From Sphaerulina vaccinii (taxonomy: Eukaryota > Ascomycota > Dothideomycetes > Mycosphaerellales > Mycosphaerellaceae): a DNA stretch of 64,000 bases. Of this stretch, positions 1 through 10,289 are shown piece after piece. Each line of letters opens with the position of its first letter. The stretch's first letter is position 1. A model generated the notes under the pieces. It ran no database searches. It was not told where the DNA came from and saw only the letters and a list, made by a program, of their open reading frames with translations. The position numbers and the translations under genes were made by a program. Where the stretch lies: positions 1,364,001 through 1,428,000 of the forward strand of contig JAKUDP010000008.1 in the NCBI GenBank assembly GCA_022570795.1, given 5' to 3'.

Positions 1-687
1 TTGAGTCTGAACATTCGCCACGGGAGCAGGTAGTCCTTGGGATTGTGGTGCTGCAGCATAGATAAGGCGCGCGAATGTGACACCGGAAGAGGGTCCGAGG
101 TATCGGGGCTCGCTGTTCTGCGCAAGAGAGAGCAACCCAACATCATGTGCAAGTGGCTGAGCAGGTCCGATGTCAGCGGATGCAGGTGTCGAGGCTGCAG
201 TCGTCCCATTGAAGCTCTCGGGCGTCGCGAGATGGTTATAGTGTGACGCAGCAGACTTTACTGTTACTGTGGTAGTGTCCAAATGCCGACGGCGTCCTGC
301 ATCAGCGTCGACTGTACACACTTCGTCGCTGTTATGGTGAGCATATTGCAGTTGCTGCTCGAGCTCGCGTACGCGTTGCTCGAGCTCCTGAACATAACCC
401 ACACTTTGGTCAACGCGTATACACTCTGCCTTCACTTTGGTGCAATTGCCACAGGATGGTAAGACGCCATCACACTTGATCTGTGCAGTGTGAGTGTGGG
501 ACACTATCCAAAATGCTGCGATGACTGCGTACCTTTTGCTGCCGGCATCGTTTGCCTATGCCAATCAATCAAGTCAGCGAGTGGCAGAGATATAGGAAGA
601 TGAGCTTTGGCGCGTACATGCATTGCCACGCCTCCTCGGTGTCGCAGTTGATGGGCCAGAGGAGGGTGTTGCTGAAGGAGATTCCAT
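1..687 (-). CDS. Zn(II)2Cys6 transcription factor, C-terminus cut by window edge
   Basis: Nuclear DNA-binding regulator of the fungal binuclear zinc cluster class. Three exons join in frame: 687-618, 555-533 and 480-1. Together they give a complete cluster CKRC-x6-C-x6-C-x2-C-x6-C, followed at once by a leucine/glutamate-rich coiled-coil dimerisation segment (VQELEQRVRELEQQLQ). Further on comes a segment (LSLAQNSEPRYLGPSSGVTF) typical of the start of the fungal-specific TF domain. The first ATG in frame is at 687. The second exon is only 23 nt and carries three codons of the CxxC motif, so automated callers may miss it. Introns are 62 and 52 nt, with GTACGC donors. The frame is open to base 1, so most of the regulatory domain lies outside. 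Target genes cannot be inferred. Confidence 0.85.
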
Positions 688-1489
688 GCGAGACGCGTCG
701 GCGATGTTGATGTCGATTCTTGGTTCTTGGCAGCAACTGACTCGACTCGCGCCTTCCTCGTTTTCTCTTTTCCTTCGCAACAACGTCTGGTACCGCCGAC
801 CTTGGAAATTCGATGTCTGAAAGTGGAGGAAGGCCTAACGATCAATCAATTCATGGGCAATCTCTGCTGGCTGCGGAGGAATTGACCTCTTTCTTCTGGG
901 CCTGTTCTTCGATCGGATTGCAACCGGGAGACCGGTGAAATCCGAGCTGCGAAAACTTCGTTCCCCTCAGATCCCCTTGCCTTTCACCAGCATGTCCATC
1001 TCAACTTCAGTTCACCACCACTTCACCAAACATGAAATCACGACCTGTCAACATCGCCCCAGACATCAGCTGACACACCATGATAAACCCTCGAGCCAGC
1101 TTTCCCTGCGGCTCGCCACACCATGATGATTTCCTGAGAGGACGGAGGTCGATCTTCTGCATGGCATATGTCAAGGAATGTGAGAACAGGCCGACTGAAA
1201 CCTTAGGAACATGACTGGCTCTCAAGAGACTGAGCTACAGCCTACCACAAGTCATCGAGAACTGTGTGCAGCTTTCGAACGAGTTCAGGAAGGCCGACAA
1301 TCAAGGCCACTTCCCAGGAACCAGGACCTGACATTCATGCTGTCCAGTCGGCTTCGCGGCTTGCAGTGCTCCAGAGCACAGCTAGCATAGCGAGACCTAA
1401 CTACTCCCACGGATCCTCAAGCTGATATTGCGGATCTGATGAAGTGTTCGGTGCGGGTATGCCTCACTGAGAGCGTCCATCACATGGTT
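688..1489. other. intergenic, no supported gene
   Basis: This stretch contains only short overlapping ORFs on both strands with no recognisable domain and no convincing start or splice pattern. It presumably holds the promoter and 5' leader of the zinc-cluster regulator that starts at 687. Confidence 0.5.
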
Positions 1490-1875
1490 TCAGGTGGCAA
1501 GCAGCGCCGTATAGATCAATGCGTCGAACCTGTGACTCGGGTCGGCCTCTAGCATCCATGCTGCGCATTTGGCTTCTCTGGCTATCATTTTCAGCAGTCT
1601 TTCTGATAGTATCTGCAGCCTCTTCCCGATATCGACACGCAGCTCGGACTTGGCGCCTTCTGCGCTTGCTACACTTATGGCATCCTTCACAGCGACGCCT
1701 GATGATCTGTCTGCAAACACCATTCAGCGTTCGTGCACATCGTCGTGGCAACTCACGTCGGGGATCCTTCAGCTAAACGAAAGTCGAGGTGGGGACGTCC
1801 GAACACCCTGTCCTTGTAATGAGGCACGATCGCTTCGTCATCTATCAACTTCATGCCACACCGCATGCGATACAT
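1490..1875 (-). CDS. possible small hypothetical protein, 111 aa, two exons
   Basis: Exon 1875-1757 joins exon 1706-1490 through a 50-nt intron (GTGAGT donor, CAG acceptor), preserving one frame of 111 codons. The predicted protein is helical and charged (RVDIGKRLQILSERLLKMIA, then CAAWMLEADPSHRF), with no signal peptide or family I recognise. Codons after the TGA stop (about 1489-1380) stay open for a further 30-odd residues in the same frame, so this may be a decaying gene rather than an intact one. An alternative acceptor four bases upstream would break the frame. I infer a real or relict coding segment mainly from frame continuity across the intron. Confidence 0.35.
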
Positions 1876-2181
1876 GGTTGCATCTGGATCTGTGATGAGG
1901 TTGCATCATCAAAGATGCGCATTTCTTGCGCGAATCAGACATGAGTGTTTGATTCAGCGCAAAGTAAATGCCTGCTCTTAACCTAGCACCTACCTTTATA
2001 GGGTAAGCGTCAGGAATCCGCTTGACCCGGATCTATCACAATACGATAGCAAGTGCGGAGCGCAAACACTGCAACGGAAGGTAGTACCAGTACCGCACGT
2101 CATCACAAAACAACAATCATAGCTAGTATAAGTAAGCTGCTATGAAGCTAATCAGCCAAGCACGCGACCACTGCTAACACG
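1876..2181 (+). promoter_or_regulatory. upstream region of the S10 carboxypeptidase, TATA-like box at 2127
   Basis: The 306 bases before the carboxypeptidase ATG contain a TATA-like TATAAG at 2127-2132, about 50 bp from the start codon. No other motif is convincing. Confidence 0.3.
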
Positions 2182-3994
2182 ATGAAGCTCACTTCAAGCA
2201 TTCTTACCGTGCTTGGCGTGACTGGGCTCGCCTCGGCGATTAGCCCACAAGATGCCTTCAAGCGAGCTGAAAGGCCCAAGCCGATCATTGAGAAGAGAAT
2301 ACCTAATCAGCCATTCAAAAGCGAACGACTTCAGAAGCGTGCCTTCAACTTCAAGAATAGCGGAACGGAGAAGTTCGTCGTGAACGGTACTGGTATCCCA
2401 GATGTACCCTACGACATCGGAGAGTCATACGCAGGTCTTCTTCCAATATCAGATGCTGCAGACGAGACTCGTGAACTGTTCTTCTGGTTCTTTCCTACGA
2501 CCAATCCTGTGTGTGCCGAAGAAGTGGTGATCTGGCTCAATGGAGGTGAGAAGGCGCATGCAAAGTGGTATTCTGATCGTATACTGACCATGCTCAGGAC
2601 CTGGTTGTTCGTCGCTCAGTGGCTTGCTCACTGAGAATGGTCCTTTCACCTGGGAAGCTGGCACACTGGCGCCTGTTCTCAATCCTTATACTTGGGTGAA
2701 CTTGACCAACATGCTGTGGGTCGAGCAACCTGTCGGAGTTGGCTACACACAAGGTGTGCCAAATATTGTCGATGAAGTCGGACTCGGTAAGGAGTTCGTT
2801 GGCTTCTATCAACAATTCGTCAAGGCATTTGGTATTCAAGGGTAAGAGAGGATCTTTGGTCTATGTGACACGGAGCTGACGCTACGCAGATGGGACCTCT
2901 ACTTGACTGGCGAGAGCTATGCCGGCTACTACGTGCCATACATCGCAGACGCATTCATTACTGCGGCCGACCCAGACATCCACCTGAAGGGAATCTCGAT
3001 CAACGATCCAATCATTGGCGACGGCACTGTCCAGCAGGATGTAGTCATCGGACCATATCTACGATATTGGCAAAACATGCTCTACCTGAATGACAGCTTC
3101 ATTGAGGCCTTCGAAGCCCGCGACCTGTTCTGCAACTACACACAGTATCTGGACAAGTACTTGACATTCCCACCACCTCCTGGACCATTCCCAGTTCTCC
3201 CGGATCCATACTCCACGGATAACTACACTTGCGATCAATTTGACAACGCTTACTCGGCAATTCTTGAGGTCAACCCTTGCTTCAACATCTACCACATCAC
3301 AGAGACATGCCCTCACCCATACTCTGTGCTCGGAGCTGTCAACACGTAAGTCAATGTTCTGTACACTCGAGGCGAGGCGGGCAATGCTAACAGTCAGCAA
3401 AGTGGCGACTACGTTCCAGATGGCGCCCAGATCTACTTCAACCGAACAGATGTGAAAGCAGCAATTCACGCTCCATTGGACGCAGACTGGGAACAATGCA
3501 AAGACGGCGTCTTCCGCAATGCTACTAACGTCACTAGCGACGGTTCGCTCGGACCAGCACAGGATGGCGTGCTCGCTCGTGTGATCGAGTACACCAACAA
3601 CACGATTATCGGCTCTGGTGACCTCGATATGTTGTTGAACACCAACGGTACGCTCCTAGCACTTCAAAACGTCACCTGGAACGGCGCGCAGGGCCTGTCA
3701 AGCCCACCGGAGACACCATTCTACGTTCCCTACCACCCTGAGTACAACGGTGGCGCTCTTGCTGGAGCTGGCTATCTTGGCAGTTGGGTGTCCGAAAGAG
3801 GTTTGACATTCTATCGCGTGCAATTGGCCGGACACGAGTTGCCAGGTTACGCTCCAGGTGCAGCATACCGTATGCTTGAGCTTCTGCTCGGACGTATCGA
3901 TTCGCTCAGCCAGGAAGGCGACTTCACTACACAGACTGGCAACTTCACAGGAACCACTCCATTGTACCGAAGGGACCAAGTGTACTGGGCATAA
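2182..3994 (+). CDS. secreted serine carboxypeptidase, peptidase family S10
   Basis: Removes C-terminal residues from peptides in the vacuolar/secretory or extracellular space. Four exons (2182-2545, 2598-2841, 2890-3345, 3403-3994) give 551 aa. Introns are 52, 48 and 57 nt. Residues 1-19 form a signal peptide (MKLTSSILTVLGVTGLASA). The oxyanion motif NGGPGCSS is built exactly across intron 1. The nucleophile Ser is in GESYAGYYVPYIAD (about residue 212). The catalytic Asp is in GDLDMLL (about 428) and the His in AGHELPGY (about 499), so the triad is complete. Many N-x-S/T sites fit secretion. Length and motifs match fungal CpdS-type carboxypeptidases. The third acceptor (CAAAG at 3402) was chosen because it alone keeps the frame into SGDYVPDGAQIYF-like sequence. 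Confidence 0.92.
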
Positions 3995-4335
3995 CTTAAC
4001 CTCGATCAGTGAAACGCAGACCACGGCGCATAGTCGTCGAGCGCGAGATGATGTCGATGACCTGAGATGACCGTATTACTTATGACCTAGATAACAGAAC
4101 CAATCTAGTAGTAGCATAGAATGCACGCTAGTGTGATAAATACCTACTTGTACAAGACAGGTGAAGTCGAAAAGCTCCGAAACAAGAATCAGGCTGAGCC
4201 AAAAGCTTTTGGTGGCTTGCAGCTGAAGTGGCCTGACCTTTCCGTCTCGGCTACCACGTGCATTGCAGACCACTCTCGCTTCTCACTTTCCTGCCTCTAA
4301 CTCCTTCTACTACAAAAGTCTGTACGCTGTGTACC
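3995..4335. other. intergenic, no feature seen
   Basis: 3' flank of the carboxypeptidase. Only short shadow ORFs are present. Confidence 0.5.
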
Positions 4336-4824
4336 CTATGCGGTACCTGGCCATTGGACAGTGTCGTCTTGCAAGTGAATCTCAGCCGGAGCAGATCTGA
4401 GCAGGTCTTGGTCTTGGAATCGCTTCCGCTGAGTAGTGAAGTAGTAAGTCATTTTGAGCCGCGGATCTCTCACCATGTGTCGGTGCTTCATGCCGATACT
4501 GGACATGAAGTCGCTTGCGAGACCACTTTGCGCGATGAAGATGGTATTGGCGTAGTAGCGCTCAGCATTCTCGTTGCGTGTGGCGCTGTTCATCTGCAGA
4601 TACTTTGGTGGGCTGTACTGTTCGTTGATGGGAATGACTTGCTCGGCTTCAGGAATGCCAGGTATTATGGACGCTTGTCTTCTGGCAGGACGAACACGAG
4701 ATCGTGGGTGCGAAGACTTGGATATATGAAGAGTAGGCGTAGGAGATGAGCAGAACAGAGTGTTATATAGTCTTCTCGTTGAGATGTTGTTACTGTCTCT
4801 AGGTGAGTAGATACGAGTCGGCAA
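4336..4824 (-). pseudogene. fragment resembling 2EXR/F-box-like fungal small proteins
   Basis: A 162-codon open frame has no ATG in its first two thirds. The middle (SPPKYLQMNSATRNENAERY, then YANTIFIAQSGLASDFMSSIG and HRHMVRDPRLK) looks like the core of the 2EXR-type domain common in Dothideomycetes, where a list of tested items is followed by a Y/F-Y-x-N-T-F segment and a line of the form 'FLxSIGxxHRxxVRDLRL'. The N-terminal LPPELR motif and the usual C-terminal half are absent. An upstream ATG at 4859 is in another frame, and I could not find a convincing intron to join it. I therefore read it as a truncated relic. An opposing ORF at 4258-4749 is less protein-like. The family assignment is from memory of sequence style, not a search. 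Confidence 0.3.
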
Positions 4825-4940
4825 AGGTATCTATATAAATGCACACTTTGTTTGCTCATTCATATGAAGAAGACATACAGAACTTCAATCGCAGGATTCG
4901 GAAGATAGTAGGCATTCCAAGAACATTACATAACTTAGCA

Positions 4941-4958
4941 TAGGTATAGGTATAGGTA
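4941..4958. repeat. short tandem repeat (TAGGTA)3
   Basis: Three exact copies of TAGGTA lie in the 3' flank of the flotillin gene. Likely neutral. Confidence 0.6.
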
Positions 4959-5051
4959 TCTCGCATCAACGAACTTCCAACTCAGGCCAACAAAGGAACT
5001 GAACAATCAGGCCTCAAAGCTTTCCTCGACAGAGCCCATCACGGACAACTC

Positions 5052-6713
5052 CTACTTATGTCCATTTACGAGCTTCCTGTCGACAACGCTGTCCTTCTTC
5101 TGCATGATCGGCGCATCGACGTCCTTCTGCGGCATCTGTGCCATCCAAGCAGGTGGTGTCATACCCGTCTGATCCTGGATCGTAGAGAAAAGCGGTGGAA
5201 GCGACTTGAACAAGTTTTGAATAGGTGCCATGCTGGCATCACTTGATGCGCCGTCCGTGGTCCAGACATTGATCTTGGGGTTGAGACCGTTGATAGCCTT
5301 GGCATTCTCGGCTGCGAGACGTTCGTAGGTTCCGTTCTGGAGCATAAGGTATTGCATCAAACCTTGTGGGCCGCCCATCACAGATGCGAGATTGCCATAA
5401 GCCTTCGACAACTCCGTCAGACCATCGGCTTCCTTCTTCCTCATCAAGAAAGCTGCCTCAGCTTCCCTTGACTTGGTCAAGTACATCGCCTCGGCTTCCT
5501 TCTCTTTCTGCACATACATAGCCTGCGCCTCGCGCTCCCTCATGATGAACATAGCTTGTGCCTCTTTCTCACGTGCGGCGAGAGCAGCTTCGGCGTCCTT
5601 AGCACGCTTGTAGTTGGCTGCATCGGCATCCTGAGTCGTGCGGTAGTAGATAGCTTCAGCTTCGGCCTTTTGGTTGTATTGGTGAGCATCAGCTTTCTTC
5701 GTCTGCGTATACAGATCTGCATCGGCCTTTTGTTGAGCGGATTCCTTTGCAATCTTCGCCTGCGTAACAGTCGTAGCTCTGAGTCGTTCCAGTTCCATCT
5801 CAGCTCTCTTCTGCTCGACGCCCTTCTGCAATTCGGCATCTTTCTGTTCGGCGGTACGGCGAGCTCCGATCTGTTCGAGTTGAATCTCCCTCTCAATAGC
5901 GATCTCTCGTGTCCTCAAGATCTGATCTGCATTGGCCTTCTCCACTTTTCTTTCGGTCTCGAGAACAGCGGTCTTCGCATTGATCTTTGCTATTTCTTGC
6001 TTGGTCTGACCTTCCTTCTCAGCTTCACCAACACGACCATGCATACGTGCGTGAGCAACATCGACCTGTGCTTGCGACTGGGCGCCTTCGTGGGCTTTCC
6101 TGGCGAGAGATTCGAAGTACTTAGAGTCACCTATGACATATCATTGTTAGCACACTGCATTTGGAACCGCTGTTCTGCTACGGCGCAAGAAGATGGTTCT
6201 GTTCTTACCCATGTCCTGCAGCTCTTTCACGTTGGCATTGTAGATGTTCAGACCAAACTGGTCCAGTTCGGCTTGGACATTCTTCACAACTTCCTCTTTG
6301 AACATCTTTCTGTTGTTGAAGAGCTCTTCCATAGTCATGTTGGACACGATCGAACGCGTCTCGCCCTCGATGACACCCTTGACGATGTCCTGAACATGGC
6401 CACCTCCCGTCGCGACGATGTCTGATCCTCGCTTTCGGATTTGTCCATCGGAGTCGCCAGTGAGAAGGACAGCATACTTCTGGAGTGCCAGCGGCTCGTC
6501 TTTCGGACCGATGGTGAAGACAGCAGGGAGTGTGAATTGAAGCTTCTCCGAGGTCATGGCCTGTAGGGACATGCCGAAATCGAAGGGCGTGATCGAGATC
6601 TTGGTGACCTTCTGGAAGGGTCTGACGAACTTCTTCTTTGCGATGAGCACATCCTTGATGCCTGCGCCAGTGATGACGAGGTAGGAGTTGGGCTCTGAGA
6701 CGTGATACCACAT
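5052..6713 (-). CDS. floA: flotillin (Reggie) family SPFH protein
   Basis: Membrane-microdomain scaffold. Fungal flotillins such as Aspergillus FloA mark sterol-rich plasma-membrane domains. Two exons (6713-6209 and 6130-5052, 78-nt intron) give 527 aa. The N-terminus MWYHVSEPNSYLVITGAGI is diagnostic of flotillins. The SPFH/Band 7 domain covers about residues 1-190. It is followed by a long alanine/glutamate-rich coiled coil (about 200-400) with the EAEAMY/KEAEAMYL-type repeats seen in the family. The tail is less ordered and ends in VVDRKLVNGHK. The splice junction rebuilds the codon for Gly in DMG-DSKYF. There is no transmembrane helix, consistent with hairpin/acyl anchoring. The symbol follows the Aspergillus name. 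Confidence 0.9.
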
Positions 6714-7724
6714 GATTGCGGTTGTCGAAGGTATGTCCTAGTGTCGATGTATGAGAGGGCTATCTCCGAGAGTTGAATCACTCTGGTACGAATGTGATGT
6801 AGCGCTGATAAGCTTGGTGGCTTTGAGATGTGATCGAAGAAGAGAAAAGAAGAAGAAATGGTTGTGCCTAAGTCGGTCAATTTAATAGAGTCGCGACATA
6901 GCCTACCTCATGATCTGGATCTCGGGAGGCAGTGCCGTCTACAATGTAGTGGGAACCACGAGGGAATCCACGGCCAGAGCAGCTAGAGGAATGCATATGA
7001 AAGTCAATATCGTGGTTACTGCGACTCATGACAGGGCAGTGCCGTCCACATAGCGAATAGAGGCCATCGGCTATGGTGACAACAAAAGCTTGACCGGACT
7101 AAGTCGCGTAGCTGTAGAGACCTTACGCGATTTCTCGCAGTGCTAGCAATGCCGCACGGCAAGGCATAGCCGACCTGGAGACTAGTCACGAGGGATAGCG
7201 AGAGTCAGACCGGCTCAGTGAGATATCGCGCAGTCGGTATTACGGCAGAAGTGGTTGGTAGATTGTACTCTTTGTATGTCTTGTGGTCTGCAAGGCTGAG
7301 GCATAGTGCGGATGGTCCGGTACGAGTGAACCATAACTCAATGGCTGATTCCGGTGTGCCTGAATGGTGGAAGGCACGAAGAAGCCACGAAGAAGCTGCT
7401 GCAACAGGGCGGAACCGTTGGTACCTACCGATTGGTGCCAATGTCTCGTCGATGCAAGGTCGGTTAAGGCGGCCTCAAATGAATCCTTCATTGTGGCAGT
7501 ATATTGCTCATTTGCTTAATTCGGTTTAGCGTCGACATCCTGAGGCCAGAATCGAGTTCAGCACGCCCACAACGACATCAGGTGCGCATTCCTGTCATTC
7601 TCTGGCCGCGGAGAGACATTTCTTGTGTTCAGCACAGCCGACTTCAGCCGCGTCGCCGAGGACTTGACAGCGCAAAGGAGGGAAACATTGCACGATCAAC
7701 GAGTATTTCGTTGCTTTCCAAAGC
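6714..7724. other. intergenic, divergent promoter region
   Basis: About 1 kb between the flotillin start and the next gene on the plus strand. Only short overlapping ORFs are present, with none supported by domain, splice sites or composition. Confidence 0.5.
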
Positions 7725-8400
7725 ATGGATCCGCCAGCGTACGAAGAAATAGCGTCCGAGAAAGGCATCTGGGACGGTGATGCCAAAACAACATATCACA
7801 TCAACATCAGGGAAGAGGTCGGCGCGTCGAGATCACAACATGTAGGGATCCTGGTATCGAGATTGATGCCGCAAATACGCGAACGGGCGGAACACGGGTT
7901 GTCCAAATCGACCTTGCTGATATTGCCATCGGACCAAGGTATGTTGTATTCTTCTATCAGATTTCTGATCTTGTATGTTCTGATAGGTAAGCGTAGCCAA
8001 TCTCAGCAAGAAAGGTACACTCGTAGGCTTCTCAGATGACCATTTGCCTATCATCGTCCAGCTCGAAGGGGAGTACGACGGGTCGCAGTTCTGGTCGCAG
8101 AAAGAAGCAATCGCGCTGTTGCAAGATCAAATGTTGACGGAACTTGGAGGTGATGCTCCCGCGATGCCGATACGAGAAGCACTTCCAGAAAGGCCTGTTG
8201 TGGAGCAGACCAGGTCGTCGTTCTGGGGTCGGAAGTCGAGCAGAGTGCAACTCCCAGATTCAAGGTCGGTCAGACCGGCTACACCTCCAGTGAAAGTCGA
8301 GGTAGAGATGGATCAGGTCAACTTCCGGACAGAGAACGACTTTGGTCTGTATGAGACCATACGTGGAAAGGGTGTTGTCGTAAAGGTCGACATCCGGTAA
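7725..8400 (+). CDS. conserved-looking hypothetical protein with N-terminal PPAY motif, 205 aa
   Basis: Two exons, 7725-7938 and 7997-8400, are joined through a 58-nt intron (GTATGT donor, GTAG acceptor at 7996), which is the only pairing that restores the frame. The protein begins MDPPAYEEIASEKG. PPxY motifs bind WW domains, for instance those of Rsp5-type ubiquitin ligases. A mixed alpha/beta body follows, with LLILPSDQ, LVGFSDDHLPIIVQLEGEY and a VEVEMDQVNFRTENDFGLYE tail. There is no signal peptide or membrane segment. I do not recognise a named family. It ends 43 bp from the PYM stop codon on the other strand. Confidence 0.65.
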
Positions 8401-8443
8401 AGGCCAGAGTGTAGAGATCGTAATGGTAGGCCTGAGGATAATT

Positions 8444-9034
8444 TCATCCTACTGCCTCCTCGCTCTTCTTCTCACCCTTGTTCTCCGCCTCAGCATCACC
8501 CTTCTTTTCGCCCTCGTGATCGAAGCCCAGCTTCTCCAATTGCCGCATCAGCTCATTGATCTTGATGACCTTCTCAAATTGTTCAGGCAACAGCCCACCA
8601 CCAGTTTCCTTCTTCTCCTTCAGTTCTCTTGCTTGCCTCAGCTTCTTCGCCAGCTTACGAGCCTCTTTTGCCTTCTCAACCTCAGGATCGACATCAACCG
8701 GTGGCGAAGCAGACACTATCTTCTCCGCGAATGCTTGATTCTCAGCAGCCTTCTTCGCCTTCTCTCGTTCTCGTCGTTTGGCATTAGCAGCAGACTTTGC
8801 GAGATCTTGCTTTTCTTCGTTCACTGGAGCAGCACCTGGTACGCCGCCCTTGCTACGATTCTTCCAGGACTCGGCACTGCGATTTTTGTAGACTTCGACG
8901 TCCTCGGGTGGTTTGTAGCCGGGTTTGACTTTGATTGCTTTTCGTACAGAGCCGTCTGCTCGAGTTGAGGATGGGATAATAGATTCTCCTGTTGGCAGCA
9001 GGACTCGGCCTGACTTGTTGACTTTCTCTGCCAT
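8444..9034 (-). CDS. PYM (partner of Y14 and Mago), exon-junction-complex disassembly factor
   Basis: Single exon, 196 aa. The N-terminal Mago-binding domain (about residues 7-50) contains the family hallmarks SGRVLLPTGESIIPSSTRADGS and KPGYKPPEDVEVYKN. PYM binds the Mago-Y14 heterodimer and ribosomes and strips exon junction complexes from translated mRNA in the cytoplasm. The centre is a lysine/alanine/glutamate-rich helix. The C-terminus has the conserved EKVIKINELMRQLEKLG segment followed by an acidic/lysine-rich tail. Its presence fits an intron-rich genome. It is divergent from QCR9, with 227 bp between start codons. Confidence 0.88.
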   Translation of the reverse strand: MAEKVNKSGRVLLPTGESIIPSSTRADGSVRKAIKVKPGYKPPEDVEVYKNRSAESWKNRSKGGVPGAAPVNEEKQDLAKSAANAKRREREKAKKAAENQAFAEKIVSASPPVDVDPEVEKAKEARKLAKKLRQARELKEKKETGGGLLPEQFEKVIKINELMRQLEKLGFDHEGEKKGDAEAENKGEKKSEEAVG

Positions 9035-9261
9035 AGCGGTGTCTTATCTAGCCCATAGGCTATGTTCGTTGCTGTGGTAGTTGTTGTTGTGTTCAGAAGA
9101 GACAGTGGATTTGAATAGTCTGACCTGCGAAATGCATGTGATAGGCTGCGGAGATTCCCGGCCTTCGCGATTCACCTTCTCACTTTCAACATTGACCAGC
9201 TCATCCCACAGCACCATTCACCTCCACGCACACGACTCGAGCTCGACACACTACCAACAAC
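9035..9261. promoter_or_regulatory. shared divergent promoter of PYM and QCR9
   Basis: 227 bp separate the two start codons. Pyrimidine-rich tracts precede the QCR9 ATG. No defined motif was recognised. Confidence 0.45.
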
Positions 9262-9644
9262 ATGTCTGGAATCCTGGGAACGGTCTACAATGCCATTGTG
9301 AAGAGGTAGGGCAGGCCAGAAGGATGCGGCGAAGCAAAGTAGGAGAAGAGCATTGGCTGATCCGGATGCTGCAGAAATACCATCTTCTTGACCACAATCT
9401 TCGCCGGCGCGTTCGCAACAAACATGTGAGGATATACCTGGAGTCCGGGAAGAACATATGGAGCTGACTGGGAACAGTGCGTTCGACGTGGGCGCAAATA
9501 AGGTGTGGGACCAAATAAACAAGGGCGTACGTGTAGCTGTGAAAGAGCGTAAGGACGAGGGCGGAGTACTAACAAGCGGAACAGCGACAATGGAAGGACA
9601 TCAAGCACAAGTACATGGACGCTGCTGAGGATGATGATGAATAG
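9262..9644 (+). CDS. QCR9: cytochrome b-c1 complex subunit 9 (ubiquinol-cytochrome c reductase)
   Basis: Small single-span subunit of mitochondrial complex III. Four exons (9262-9305, 9375-9425, 9478-9526, 9585-9644) give 67 aa. The protein starts MSGILGTVYNAIVKR, continues with the hydrophobic span TIFLTTIFAGAFATN, then AFDVGANKVWDQIN and RQWKDIKHKY, and ends in an acidic EDDDE tail. All of these are characteristic of fungal QCR9. Each junction is in frame, and intron 3 has a textbook TACTAAC branch point just before its acceptor. The coding exons are so short that an ORF search does not detect the gene. Import into the inner membrane is expected without a cleaved presequence, as in the family. 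Confidence 0.92.
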
Positions 9645-10289
9645 GCCCGAGGATGAAGGAGGGAGCAAGGAGCGGAGCGACTTTTGAGGGAGGAGCGGTC
9701 ATGTTATACTACGACAATGAAAGGCACTGGAGCACACCATACAGTTCCAGCCCAGTCCCAGAAGCAGGAATCACGGCATATTGAAGCTGGCATGGCTTCT
9801 ATGCGGTGGTTTGTACATATATCTTAGAGCCCAGCCACATCGGGCGAGGCCAAAAACATGTCAACTTCACCAATCTTTTTATATCACAAGGAAAAGTACT
9901 ATGTCCGTCTCGCCCGAAGTATATCTGGCGGTTTCTATACTATAGCCTGTGCAGAGAGATGGCTATGTGCCTCAGTAGTAAGGAATGAAATCCTCGGAGT
10001 TCAACGTCATACGGCCAAAGACACAACTTCGACTCTGCTTCCACTTCCACTTCACCTACACAACAACGCGACTTGCTAAAGTCACACCTAAACAACATCA
10101 CGGGATTCTTGGAGCGAGACCTATCAGCCATGATAGCAAACACCTAATCACGCCGGGCCCGAAGCTGTAGCACCAGCATTTACAGCAGACATCACCTCTT
10201 CCTCTCTCCTGCTTAAGCTTGGTGGCACGAGACCTAATACCCCGAGGCGCAAACACTACCACTCTCGACCATCACACTCGGACATCACA
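9645..10289. other. intergenic, UBR1 upstream region
   Basis: 3' flank of QCR9 and promoter of UBR1. A pyrimidine-rich run (about 10195-10215) lies 75-95 bp before the UBR1 ATG. Nothing else is supported. Confidence 0.5.

Noticed and set aside
4258..4749. 163-codon plus-strand ORF opposite the 2EXR-like fragment
   Set aside because: Composition looks like an antisense shadow. The minus-strand reading is more protein-like, and no domain is visible here.
5556..6425. 289-codon plus-strand ORF over the flotillin gene
   Set aside because: Antisense to an unambiguous flotillin coding region; leucine/serine-rich shadow frame.
8423..8968. 181-codon plus-strand ORF over PYM
   Set aside because: Antisense of lysine/glutamate codons gives leucine/phenylalanine-rich nonsense. 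PYM on the minus strand is certain.
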